Shown here piece by piece: positions 1 through 7,539 of a stretch of 11,490 nt of DNA. The stretch covers positions 1-11,490 of the forward strand of contig CAMLIF010000121.1 in NCBI GenBank assembly GCA_946479985.1. Reading direction: 5' to 3'. Positions within the stretch are counted from its first letter, which is position 1. Every line of letters starts with the position of its first letter. This stretch comes from an uncultured Flavobacteriales bacterium (lineage in GTDB: Bacteria; Bacteroidota; Bacteroidia; Flavobacteriales; Crocinitomicaceae). Both the position numbers and the translations under genes were made by a program. The notes beneath the pieces are model-generated. The model saw only the letters and a list, made by a program, of their open reading frames with translations, had not been told where the DNA came from and searched no databases.

Positions 1-1041
1 CTTGTTATTATTAACAGGGGAATTACCAAAGATCCCACCTGGCGATACGCCCTCAGTTTTCAGAATAACCAATTACTCGTTTCCGTAGATAAAACCTACA
101 AACAATATAAAAACTCGAAGGAAGACTTCTTCCTTATCCATACATACGATTTCAAAACTCACGCATACAAGGATAAAATTACAGTTCCCATTCAGGAAGG
201 ATTGGATCACCAGTCGGAATTGCTTGGGTACAGCGACCGTTATATTTGGTTAACAACCCCGTCGTTAACAGCTGTCGACATGCTTTCTCCTGATCATCAA
301 ATACTCGATTTCAATACGCTGAAGAAACGAATTTGTGTTAAAAACAGGCAACAGTTTAAGGATGTTATTGAACTTACAAAAGTGGAAAGTTATTTGAAAG
401 CCACAAACCAGGAAGGTGATGCATTTTTTGTAAACATTGAAACGTTTGCAGTTACTCAAACCCCACCGGAACCGTTTTACGACTTTTACCACAAAGACTT
501 TACGATTCTCGGAGAACTTCCGCGATATATTAACGGAGACAGTTATCCCGGTAATATTGAAAGCGTTGCTACAGTTGGCTGCATTGATTATATTTTAAAA
601 CCAATCGACGAAACAAATCCTATTAAACGTTCGTTTTTTAGTGCACCAAACACAGGCCCTGAAAAAATAACTGTAACTGTAACCGATTCTACTCAGGCAG
701 CCATTCAAAACGGAGCGATAATAACAACTATTCCGCAAACGCCAGCCGTTAAAACAGATGAAACGCGTCTAACCGATTTATCTTTTATCCATGCGGAAGG
801 ATTGGGTATTTGCAACAATCAATTTGTATTTCGTTATCAGAAAACTGTTATTTCTACTTCACCATGGTATCTTGCCTGGTTCGATCTGAAAACGAAAACC
901 ATAACGAAAGAAATCAATCTTGAATTCAAAGGATTGAAACTTGAATTGCCATCGGACTACTTAAAGCATTGGGTTTCACTTGACGGGAAATGGGCATTTT
1001 TTGCGATTGAAAATAAGGTTCCGGTGAGATTCAGGTTGTAA
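1..1041 (+). CDS. Unrecognised protein, 5'-truncated by window edge (C-terminal 346 residues)
   Basis: The reading frame is open from base 1 to a TAA stop at 1039-1041, so the true start lies before the window. A TTG at 202 is an arbitrary internal codon, not a credible start, because coding continues smoothly upstream of it. The visible 346 residues have alternating hydrophobic and polar strands with recurring Trp/Tyr-Asp patterns (YIWLTTPS, PWYLAWFDLKTKT, HWVSLDGKWAFFAIEN). This suggests a beta-rich, possibly propeller-like fold. No transmembrane segment, catalytic motif or T9SS sorting domain is visible, and the C-terminus ends in a plain VRFRL. I do not recognise the family. It converges with the minus-strand gene ending at 1107. 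The coding call is firm and the function is unknown. Confidence 0.85.
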   Translation, partial: LVIINRGITKDPTWRYALSFQNNQLLVSVDKTYKQYKNSKEDFFLIHTYDFKTHAYKDKITVPIQEGLDHQSELLGYSDRYIWLTTPSLTAVDMLSPDHQILDFNTLKKRICVKNRQQFKDVIELTKVESYLKATNQEGDAFFVNIETFAVTQTPPEPFYDFYHKDFTILGELPRYINGDSYPGNIESVATVGCIDYILKPIDETNPIKRSFFSAPNTGPEKITVTVTDSTQAAIQNGAIITTIPQTPAVKTDETRLTDLSFIHAEGLGICNNQFVFRYQKTVISTSPWYLAWFDLKTKTITKEINLEFKGLKLELPSDYLKHWVSLDGKWAFFAIENKVPVRFRL

Positions 1042-1052
1042 AATAACAGCAT

Positions 1053-1085
1053 AAAAAATCCCTCCCCGAAGAATTCAGGGAGGGA
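1053..1085 (-). terminator. Rho-independent terminator of the 1107-3371 gene
   Basis: An 8-bp perfect stem pairs TCCCTCCC (1059-1066) with GGGAGGGA (1078-1085). A further GAA/TTC (1068-1070 with 1074-1076) can extend it past one mismatch. Six A residues at 1053-1058 become a U-tract immediately after the stem when read on the minus strand. There is no T-run on the plus-strand side, so it is oriented for the minus-strand gene that stops 21 nt away. It may also block read-through from the converging plus-strand gene. Confidence 0.88.
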
Positions 1086-1106
1086 CCTATTAGAAGTATG
1101 AAAAGA

Positions 1107-3371
1107 TTATTTCTTCACAAACTTTTTAACTGTTGTTTTATTGGTTTCAACGTTAGTCATTCTCAGCAGGTATGAACCTGTGCTTAACGCAGACACATCC
1201 ATTTGATTGCTTCCGTTGTCAACTACATCGTAAATTCTTCCTGCATTGTCTGTTATCTGATATGAATATTTACCAGCAGTTGTATAGCTGATATTCATTA
1301 CGTCTGTACACGGATTAGGATACAAATTGATGCTTAACAAATCGTTTTCATCCACAATCAATTCAGCGTCTTCATCTGCAACGGTGAAAGGGCTTAAGCT
1401 GGTAATTCCGCTGCGATCAATCTCGTATGTATTGTTCATACCTGTAACCGCATTTTCTCCTGTCTGAATATCCCAGCTACCATCGTAATGAGAGATAAAT
1501 GCATTAGTACGATCGAAGCTATTTACTTCTGATCCGACCATCCAGCCTAATTTCAGGTTCATGTCTAAAGCGGTTGCATCGGATTCAATCCACCATGTTC
1601 TGTTAACTACACTTGCAGTAAGTGCGCTGTTAAATCCTCCATTCTGGGTTCCGTTAACAAATACTCCATCATAAGCTTTTACCATAAAATTTCCGGCCGT
1701 AGCTGAATTAACCTGCTGAATGCTGGCTGGTGAATAACTGGTCATTGTCCCAACCGGAAATACTACATAAGGAGAAGAAGTACCTACGTACATTTCAAGC
1801 ATTCCATCCCATGGAGTAATAATATATCGCGTATCGTTGTATCCGGTGATATCTGAATTTTGTTTGATAACCAGATTATCGTACATCAATACGATATTAC
1901 CATTTGTCATTGTTAGTTCATCATTGATATAAAGCAGCGATCCCAATACAATATCTCCTCCTGTTAAGTCAACAACCAATTGCGCCAGATTTTGATCATA
2001 ATCGTCCATATAAAGTGTGTCTTCACCCGTAACTGTAATGTTCAGATGCAGATCAGAATCCATATTTCCAATAATCGGACTTGCCATATCCTGATCTAAT
2101 GTTCCGTTCAGTACAAGATCATTTGTGTTCAGGTTCAATTTTCCGTTTGTCAATTCCAATTCTCCGCCAATAGTTGCGTTACCGGCCAAAATAACCTCAC
2201 CTTCCCCAAGGTTTACTTTCACATCGTTTAATCCTGTTCCGGTAATTTCAAGTCCGGTTGTAACCGTTGAATCTCCGATATACTCTACATTATAAGAAGC
2301 TATACCTACAAATGTTCCACCACTACTTTCAAGCTCACCATCCATAATCTGAATCAAACTTCCTGCGTTCATGGTTAATGTAGAACCACCTTCAATGCTT
2401 AACGTTCCGTCATGCAATTGCAATTGTCCCGTAATAGATAAAGGACTTTCAAGCTCTACAGATCCTGTACCGGAATGTTCAATAGTAAACTGATCAATTG
2501 ATGACCCGGAAGTAAATACTAATCCTGAATTCAACGCATTTGCAGTTTCAATCGTTAGATTAGAAGCGGCCGTTGTTGTTAACGAAGTACCCGTTTGAAG
2601 ATCAATATTTCCATGAATTTCGAGGTCATTTGCCCCAACGCTTAAAATACCGTTATCCAATTCCAAATCTCCCTGAACTGTCATATCAGTTCCCATAGTA
2701 AGGATTGTGGTAACATCATCGAGACTGATATTTACATTCTGTAAAGTCAATGAGTTGATCTCAATACCTGTGGTTTTTGCCCCGCCGATATAATGAACGT
2801 GGTAATCTCCGGTTGAATTAAATACTCCTCCGGTTGTTGCCAATGAACCAGCGTTTCTGATAATGGTTGAACTCGTACCTACTGTTAAATTACCACCCGT
2901 GCTTAATGTTAACGAGCCACCGTCAAGATTCAAAGAATCACTAACTGAAGCCTGCGAGGTCATAGTCAGGGTTGCTCCCATATTTACGAATGTATTCACG
3001 GTCAGATCACCTGTAAAGGAATAGACCGTTAGCAAACCATCGAAAATAATACGTTGAATGTCAATATCACCGCTTCCGCTAAACGTTCCCGATTCAATTG
3101 TCAATTCGTTAGTAGTAGAACCGGTTAATGTTCCGTCTACTGTAAAATTGTTGAGAAGACCTGAAAAAGTAACATCTGTATTCAGGATTACATCCATACC
3201 GGACGGAATGATGATATCCTGATTTGAGACATTTGAGGAAGGAGCCACACCGCCCCACGTTGCAGGATTTGTCCAGTCACCATCTGCGACTGCTGTAAAT
3301 GCCATTAATCTGTTTGAGGATATTGTTATTACGAGAACAAAAAATCCCAATCTTAGTAACTGTGTTTTCAT
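1107..3371 (-). CDS. T9SS-secreted beta-helix-like surface protein with type A C-terminal sorting domain
   Basis: The protein has 754 residues and starts at ATG 3369-3371 with a Sec signal peptide (about residues 1-24: charged KTQLLR, hydrophobic core, SNRLMA). Right after it comes 'DGDWTNPATWGG' (about 30-41), which typically opens the beta-helix repeats of Bacteroidota surface proteins. Residues about 60-510 are Gly/Asn/Thr/Ser-rich short beta-strand repeats (e.g. GDLELDNGILSV, GELELTNGKLNL), consistent with a right-handed beta-solenoid. Residues about 510-670 look like a separate beta domain (RTWWIESD, TSLSPFTVADED). The C-terminus (about 681-754) is a T9SS type A sorting domain: LYPNP, then NAGR, LSTGSYLLRM, and the basic end KKFVKK. 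It should be exported by Sec and moved across the outer membrane by T9SS, which removes the sorting domain. No enzymatic motif is visible, so adhesion or a structural role is inferred only. No strong Shine-Dalgarno precedes the start, as is usual in this phylum. Confidence 0.93.
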   Translation of the reverse strand: MKTQLLRLGFFVLVITISSNRLMAFTAVADGDWTNPATWGGVAPSSNVSNQDIIIPSGMDVILNTDVTFSGLLNNFTVDGTLTGSTTNELTIESGTFSGSGDIDIQRIIFDGLLTVYSFTGDLTVNTFVNMGATLTMTSQASVSDSLNLDGGSLTLSTGGNLTVGTSSTIIRNAGSLATTGGVFNSTGDYHVHYIGGAKTTGIEINSLTLQNVNISLDDVTTILTMGTDMTVQGDLELDNGILSVGANDLEIHGNIDLQTGTSLTTTAASNLTIETANALNSGLVFTSGSSIDQFTIEHSGTGSVELESPLSITGQLQLHDGTLSIEGGSTLTMNAGSLIQIMDGELESSGGTFVGIASYNVEYIGDSTVTTGLEITGTGLNDVKVNLGEGEVILAGNATIGGELELTNGKLNLNTNDLVLNGTLDQDMASPIIGNMDSDLHLNITVTGEDTLYMDDYDQNLAQLVVDLTGGDIVLGSLLYINDELTMTNGNIVLMYDNLVIKQNSDITGYNDTRYIITPWDGMLEMYVGTSSPYVVFPVGTMTSYSPASIQQVNSATAGNFMVKAYDGVFVNGTQNGGFNSALTASVVNRTWWIESDATALDMNLKLGWMVGSEVNSFDRTNAFISHYDGSWDIQTGENAVTGMNNTYEIDRSGITSLSPFTVADEDAELIVDENDLLSINLYPNPCTDVMNISYTTAGKYSYQITDNAGRIYDVVDNGSNQMDVSALSTGSYLLRMTNVETNKTTVKKFVKK
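2091..2321 (-). repeat. Protein-level internal repeat, copy 2 (residues 351-427 of the T9SS protein)
   Basis: This is the second copy of a roughly 77-residue module, opening GGTFVGIASYNVEYIGD and closing with ELELTNGKLNLNTNDL. Copy 1 lies at 2598-2831. The 92 residues between the copies hold shorter strand repeats of the same type, so the solenoid seems built from a long unit plus a spacer. Confidence 0.7.
2598..2831 (-). repeat. Protein-level internal repeat, copy 1 (residues 181-258 of the T9SS protein)
   Basis: This stretch encodes residues starting GGVFNSTGDYHVHYIGG. It shares its layout with a second copy at 2091-2321: GG-x-F, Y-x-V-x-YIG, TTG-x-EI, LEL-x-NG-x-L and NDL. The likeness is visible in the protein, not in a long DNA match, so the duplication is old or maintained by selection. 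Confidence 0.7.
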
Positions 3372-3515
3372 ATACTTCTTTTTAATTTATATTAAAATTT
3401 GATCTCACAAAAATCAATACAATAGGTACATGGCATGTTACATCTAAGAAAAGAATGTTGTATAATTTACGGATAGTTAGACTGTTAACTTTTATTGGCT
3501 TTTTGATATCGATAT

Positions 3516-3533
3516 GTTCCTAACAGCAGGAAC
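3516..3533 (-). other. Short hairpin just after the DUF1801 gene; weak terminator candidate
   Basis: GTTCCT (3516-3521) pairs with AGGAAC (3528-3533) around a 6-nt loop, starting 3 nt beyond the TGA of the minus-strand gene at 3536. The next bases include the palindrome ATATCGATAT, not a U-tract, so it does not meet the usual intrinsic-terminator pattern. Transcript-end stabilisation is possible. Confidence 0.3.
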
Positions 3534-3535
3534 TT

Positions 3536-3883
3536 TCATTCTCGGTAAAACCGGAGCGCTTTCTCCAGAATTCGCTCAATCATCTCCACAGGTAAATCCT
3601 CATTCGGCTCAATGAGCATGATTTTCATTCTCGAGCGCTTTTCCGGAATCAATAAAGGTTCATTAAACAAAACGCCTTCAACAATTCCGATATATGGCCG
3701 TTTGTGTTTTTTGTGGAACCAGAGGTAACAAAACATTTTTCCTTTAAAGCAGAAGAACGGCATTCCATACTTTAACTCATGCGTTATGATGTTATCCTGT
3801 TTCAGGATCAAATCCCGTAATGCTAAAAATGTTCCCTGCAAATCTTCATCCTGCTTCAGATAGAAGTTCGTTAGTCCTTCCAT
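3536..3883 (-). CDS. DUF1801 family small protein
   Basis: The protein has 115 residues with ATG at 3881-3883. The core 'HELKYGMPFFCFKGKMFCYLWFHKK' region (about residues 35-61, two Cys) matches what I know of DUF1801 (YdhG-like, PF08818) proteins of Bacteroidota, which carry an (I/L)KYG-PFF-GKMFCYLW signature. Length is normal for the short Bacteroidota members. There is no signal peptide, so it is probably cytoplasmic. The family's biochemical role is not established to my knowledge. Its start codon lies only 7 nt after the stop of the upstream GH92 gene, so co-transcription and perhaps translational coupling are likely, although no functional link between the two is obvious. The family call is confident; the function is unknown. 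Confidence 0.85.
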   Translation of the reverse strand: MEGLTNFYLKQDEDLQGTFLALRDLILKQDNIITHELKYGMPFFCFKGKMFCYLWFHKKHKRPYIGIVEGVLFNEPLLIPEKRSRMKIMLIEPNEDLPVEMIERILEKALRFYRE

Positions 3884-3890
3884 AACTGAA

Positions 3891-6191
3891 TTATTTTTTC
3901 AAAACTTCATTCTCAACAGAAAAAGAGTACGGTAACTCTTTTGGAGCAAATACCCGATTGGCAACTGGAATGGAAACCATCTTAAAATCCAACGTAACTC
4001 CTGTCATTAATTCGGAGTGTTTCAAATACAATTTGGTATACTGTTTTTTATTGACGGTAATGGAAGAAACGTATTTGTTCTCTGCAGAATTTTGAGGCGC
4101 ATTTAAAACAATTTGTTTTCCATCATCCAGGTGAATTAAGGCTTTTTTGAATAGCGGTGCTCCCAAAACATATTCATCTGTAGCCGGACAAACAGGATAA
4201 AATCCAAGTGCGGAAAAGACGTACCAGGCCGAAGTTTGCCCGTTGTCTTCATCACCGCAATATCCGTCAGGCGTTGGTTGGTACAATCTGTTCAATGCTT
4301 CGCGAATCCAATACTGTGCCTTTTCAGGCGATCCGGCGTAATTATACAAATAGATCATGTGCTGGATCGGTTGATTCCCGTGAGCGTATTGTCCCATATT
4401 TGCTATTTGCATTTCCCTGATCTCGTGAATCATTCCTCCGTAATAACTATCGTCGTAAACAGGTGGCAGACTGAAAACCGAATCTAGTTTGGAAATAAAT
4501 TGCTGCTTTCCACCCATCAAATCTATCAGGCCCTGAACATCATGAAAAACAGACCAGGTGTAATGCCATGAATTTCCCTCAGTAAATGCATCTCCCCATT
4601 TGAACGGATTGAAAGGCGACTGGAATTCTCCGTTCTCGTTTTTTCCACGCATTAAACCGGTAGAAGTATCGAACAGATTCCTGTAATTCTGACAACGTTT
4701 GGCATAGAGATCAATTTCTTCCTGCGGTTTGTTCAATTTTTTCGCCAGCTGATAGATCGCAAAATCGTCGTAGGCATATTCCAATGTACGCGCCGCGTTC
4801 TCATTGATCTTGACGTCGTACGGAACATAACCCAGTTCGTTGTAATATTCAACGCCTTCTCTTCCAACCGCGCTTACCGGACCTTCATTATTCGCGCCGT
4901 GAAGCAAAGCTTCATACAATTTCTCAATATCGTAACCTCTTAAGCCTTTGATATACGCTTCTGCAACTATTGAAGCTGAGTTATTGCCAATCATAATATC
5001 TGCGTAACCCGGACTCGACCATTCGGGAAGAAATCCACCTTCCAGGTAGTCGTTCACCAGGCCTTCCTGCATTTCGCGGTTAATTTCGGGATAAACCAGG
5101 TTCAACAAGGGATAAAGCGCCCTGAATGTATCCCAAAAACCTGTTCCGCCAAACATTTTCCCCGGCAGGATCTTTCCGTTATACGGACTCCAGTGAACTT
5201 CTTTTCCTGAACCGTCAATTTCGTACAGTTTATTCGGGAAAAACAGTGTTCGGTATAAGCACGAATAGAACGTTTTCATTTGTTCATCGGAACCGCCGGA
5301 AACTTCAATTTTACCCAGTTTTTCATTCCAGATTTGCTCAGCAGAAGTTTTAACCTCATCAAACGACCTTTTTCCAATTTCACGTTCCAGGTTCAACGCA
5401 GCTTGTTCTTCGGAAATAAAAGAGGAAGCCACTTTCAGGTGAACCTGCTCCCCTTTTTGGGTTTTAAAACCAATCACCAATCCGGAATGATTTGATGTTG
5501 ATTCGTCTTTCTTGGTTGCTGAGCCTGTCGATGTACCAGTAAGTTTTCCATTCTCTGCAATGGCATAAAAGGCAATGTCTTTGTCGACATAAATGACAAA
5601 CCAATTCTTGAAATTTGTCAGCTTGCCGCGTGCATAACGCTGCGTGTAACCCACAATTTTCCGTTCTTCCGGAAAGACCTTCACATACGAACCGCGGTCC
5701 AGCGCATCAATCACAATAAAAGAACTATCGTTTTCGGGAAATGTGAAACGGAACATCGCTGCCCGTTCTGTCGGTGTAATTTCAGTTGTTACATCGCAAT
5801 CAGCCAAATAAACGCTGTAATAATGCGGCTTTGAAACTTCCGATTTATGTGAAAACCAGCTGGCTCTATCGTTTTGATCAAAGACCATTTTCCCACTTCC
5901 GGGCATTATGGCAAACTGACCGTAATCGTTCATCCAGGGCGAAGGCTGGTGCGTCTGCTTGAATCCGTGGATCTGTTCGGCATCGTACTGGTAAGCCCAA
6001 CCGTCGCCCATCAAGTTTGTTTGCGGAGTCCATAAATTCATTCCCCAGGGCAAGCCAATGGCCGGATAGGTGTTTCCGTTGGAAAGTTCCATTTTAGAAT
6101 CGGTTCCCATGAGCGGATTTACATAATCGACGGGTTTCTGTTGCGCGCAAAGAGCGAAAGGAAAGAATATTAAGAAAAGCCTTTTGATCAT
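3891..6191 (-). CDS. GH92 family exo-alpha-mannosidase, probably alpha-1,2-specific
   Basis: This is a calcium-dependent inverting alpha-mannosidase that would trim non-reducing mannose from N-glycan or mannan-type glycans. Its 766 residues match full-length GH92. The start at 6189-6191 gives a signal peptide (1-16, cleavage near LCA/QQ), so it is exported to the periplasm or surface. The N-terminal beta-sandwich (about 20-265) contains VNPLMGT, GNTYPAIGLPWGM and FKQTHQPSPWMNDYG. The (alpha/alpha)6 catalytic domain follows (FGGTGFWDTFRALYPL, about 347-362). E538 in TEGNSWHYTW fits the general acid; D647 and D649 in GDEDNGQ fit the base pair. The intervals E538 to D647/D649 (109 and 111) equal those I recall for BT3990 (E533, D642, D644). 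H589-E590 (IHEI) falls at the interval of the BT3990 His584-Glu585 pair tied to alpha-1,2 specificity. No SusC/SusD pair or T9SS tail is present, so it is not in a classical polysaccharide-utilisation locus here. A DUF1801 gene follows 7 nt downstream. Confidence 0.95.
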   Translation of the reverse strand: MIKRLFLIFFPFALCAQQKPVDYVNPLMGTDSKMELSNGNTYPAIGLPWGMNLWTPQTNLMGDGWAYQYDAEQIHGFKQTHQPSPWMNDYGQFAIMPGSGKMVFDQNDRASWFSHKSEVSKPHYYSVYLADCDVTTEITPTERAAMFRFTFPENDSSFIVIDALDRGSYVKVFPEERKIVGYTQRYARGKLTNFKNWFVIYVDKDIAFYAIAENGKLTGTSTGSATKKDESTSNHSGLVIGFKTQKGEQVHLKVASSFISEEQAALNLEREIGKRSFDEVKTSAEQIWNEKLGKIEVSGGSDEQMKTFYSCLYRTLFFPNKLYEIDGSGKEVHWSPYNGKILPGKMFGGTGFWDTFRALYPLLNLVYPEINREMQEGLVNDYLEGGFLPEWSSPGYADIMIGNNSASIVAEAYIKGLRGYDIEKLYEALLHGANNEGPVSAVGREGVEYYNELGYVPYDVKINENAARTLEYAYDDFAIYQLAKKLNKPQEEIDLYAKRCQNYRNLFDTSTGLMRGKNENGEFQSPFNPFKWGDAFTEGNSWHYTWSVFHDVQGLIDLMGGKQQFISKLDSVFSLPPVYDDSYYGGMIHEIREMQIANMGQYAHGNQPIQHMIYLYNYAGSPEKAQYWIREALNRLYQPTPDGYCGDEDNGQTSAWYVFSALGFYPVCPATDEYVLGAPLFKKALIHLDDGKQIVLNAPQNSAENKYVSSITVNKKQYTKLYLKHSELMTGVTLDFKMVSIPVANRVFAPKELPYSFSVENEVLKK

Positions 6192-6225
6192 GAATCTGAA
6201 ATGAGATTACAAGATAAGAATAGAA

Positions 6226-6257
6226 AATTATCAATGCAGAACTTCTTCTTGATAATT
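6226..6257 (-). terminator. Candidate terminator of the 6285-7013 gene
   Basis: A perfect 9-bp inverted repeat, AATTATCAA (6226-6234) with TTGATAATT (6249-6257), has a 14-nt loop. On the minus strand it lies 27 nt after the stop at 6285 and is followed by TTCTATTCTT, a broken U-rich tract. The stem is AT-rich and the loop long, so strength is uncertain. It would separate the GH92 gene from the upstream membrane-protein gene. Confidence 0.45.
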
Positions 6258-6284
6258 AAGGTATTGGTAATTGTCCATTTTCCT

Positions 6285-7013
6285 TCAATACTTTTTCTTC
6301 CAAAACTGCCACCATCTTCTTGGTTTGTATGGAACAAAATCGCCAATTACCGACAGTTCCGTCGAATAAGTAACCCGAATCTCAATGTTAGACGTGTTTG
6401 TGGTTCTGTCAACAACCACATCACCAGCTGCACCATCCAATGTTTCCGTATATAGCTCTACAAATTGTGTAACGATGGAATCCGGAATTACGATAAAGAA
6501 TTTTCCGTCGATATCAGAAAATGCACTTGCCGACGTATTTCTTACCTGCACAAAAACGGATGGCACAGTCTCTCCGGTTTCTTCATCGTACACAATTCCC
6601 TCAATGACTTTTTTGAGTGAATCTTTCGGATGAGAAACCAATTTTCCGTTATCTGAATTTTGAATCTCGTTTGTTATATGTGTGTTTTTAACCAGAATTA
6701 CAGACTCTGAAGCAACTGAATTTTTCGCGGCTGTTAAAAGAACTAATCCAGCCAGGTATTTTGACGGTAAAAAAGAGGATTGATTCTTTTTGCTTTCGAG
6801 AACCCTGTTTAATTGATCCTTATCAAATCGTCCGCACATTCGCTCAGAATTTGACGCGAACTTTTTTGCCAGTTCGGCATCTGAAAAGTTAGTGAAATCG
6901 GTAACTGATTTGGCACAATGATCACAGAATTTACCCTGCTCGTTCTGAGTCATTTTATCCCATTTCTGGTGACAGGGATTTTCGATTTTGATTACAACGC
7001 GTTGATTTCTCAT
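6285..7013 (-). CDS. Membrane protein with N-terminal Cys-rich module and CarboxypepD_reg-like domain
   Basis: The protein has 242 residues with ATG at 7011-7013. The N-terminal module (about 8-60) reads IKIENPCHQKW ... GKFCDHCAKSVTDFTNFSD, with C14, H15, C30 and C33 available for metal or redox chemistry; C60 is further along. This module is common in Bacteroidota proteins, usually followed by a membrane segment and variable exported domains. One weakly hydrophobic segment (about 81-100, FLPSKYLAGLVLLTAAK) probably spans the membrane. Residues about 137-215 (EGIVYDEETGETVPSVFVQVRN, SDIDGKFFIVIPD) fit a CarboxypepD_reg-like beta-sandwich, predicted periplasmic. The tail is basic and aromatic (RRWWQFWKKKY). 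The Cys module would then face the cytoplasm. The physiological role is unknown. A metal-sensing or anti-sigma-like role is conceivable, but nothing here shows it, and no sigma-factor gene lies beside it. Confidence 0.82.
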   Translation of the reverse strand: MRNQRVVIKIENPCHQKWDKMTQNEQGKFCDHCAKSVTDFTNFSDAELAKKFASNSERMCGRFDKDQLNRVLESKKNQSSFLPSKYLAGLVLLTAAKNSVASESVILVKNTHITNEIQNSDNGKLVSHPKDSLKKVIEGIVYDEETGETVPSVFVQVRNTSASAFSDIDGKFFIVIPDSIVTQFVELYTETLDGAAGDVVVDRTTNTSNIEIRVTYSTELSVIGDFVPYKPRRWWQFWKKKY

Positions 7014-7062
7014 TCCTATGTTAGCTGATTAATACAAAAATGCGCATTTAAACTCTGCGAAA

Positions 7063-7077
7063 GACTGATACTCAGTC
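7063..7077 (-). terminator. Weak hairpin after the 7099-7470 gene
   Basis: GACTGA (7063-7068) pairs with TCAGTC (7072-7077) around a 3-nt loop, about 21 nt past the stop of the minus-strand gene and followed by TTTC on that strand. The U-tract is short, so termination would be inefficient. It also lies some 50 nt upstream of the next start (7013), so an operator role cannot be excluded. Confidence 0.33.
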
Positions 7078-7098
7078 AATAGAACCTACCGTTCAGGA

Positions 7099-7470
7099 TT
7101 ATTTTTCTTCCACCTTTTCATCCACAGAGCCTTTCATCAGTTGCTCACGTATACGAACATATTCCTCCATCTGTTTAAATTCCTTTATTCCATCCAACAA
7201 GGTACCGTAGGTAATTTCTTTATCTTCCTGCATCATACGAACAGCGATAGTTCCCAACATATCATTCAGAATTGTTCGATCTATGGAATCCAATTGTCCA
7301 CATTCAGCCAGGATATCCAAATCAGTTTGTATAGAGTCCTTCAGTTCCATTGCAGGTACACGCATGAAAACAGGCTCATTGTCAAGGATTTTTTCGCAAT
7401 CAACGGCTGATATGGTTTGACCACAAACATTGAATGCAAGCAGCAATAAAGAGATAAGACCGATTTTCAT
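7099..7470 (-). CDS. Small exported protein of unknown function
   Basis: I take ATG 7468-7470 as the start (123 residues), because it begins directly with a clean signal peptide, MKIGLISLLLLAFNVCGQT. A longer reading would start at a TTG (7503) and add 11 residues (MRISIIIIFQS) that look like translated AT-rich leader. The mature part (about 105 residues) is acidic and predicted helical, with two Cys near its start (AVDCEKI and LAECGQLD). It ends in a charged helix (DGIKEFKQMEEYVRIREQLM) and the tail VDEKVEEK. A lipobox is not convincing, since V sits at -1 of the Cys. I do not recognise the family. It lies between two minus-strand membrane-protein genes with gaps of about 70-85 nt, so it is probably a separate or loosely linked unit. 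Confidence 0.72.
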   Translation of the reverse strand: MKIGLISLLLLAFNVCGQTISAVDCEKILDNEPVFMRVPAMELKDSIQTDLDILAECGQLDSIDRTILNDMLGTIAVRMMQEDKEITYGTLLDGIKEFKQMEEYVRIREQLMKGSVDEKVEEK

Positions 7471-7539
7471 AGATTGAAAAATAATAATAATTGAAATACG
7501 CAAGAGTTTACAACCTTCGTATCAGTTCGGCAGGAATGC

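Noticed and set aside
4208..5495. Several plus-strand open frames of 70-83 codons inside the GH92 gene
   Set aside because: They lie antisense to a strongly supported GH92 coding sequence and have no recognisable protein features.
6144..6191. Lipoprotein signal in the GH92 protein (FALC)
   Set aside because: Leu at -1 and Phe at -3 of the Cys do not fit a lipobox. Signal peptidase I cleavage near LCA/QQ fits better.
7471..7503. N-terminal extension of the small exported protein from a TTG at 7503
   Set aside because: It adds a non-native MRISIIIIFQS before an intact signal peptide, and the DNA is an AT-rich leader with promoter-like TTG-N17-TATTTTTC character. ATG 7468-7470 is the better start.
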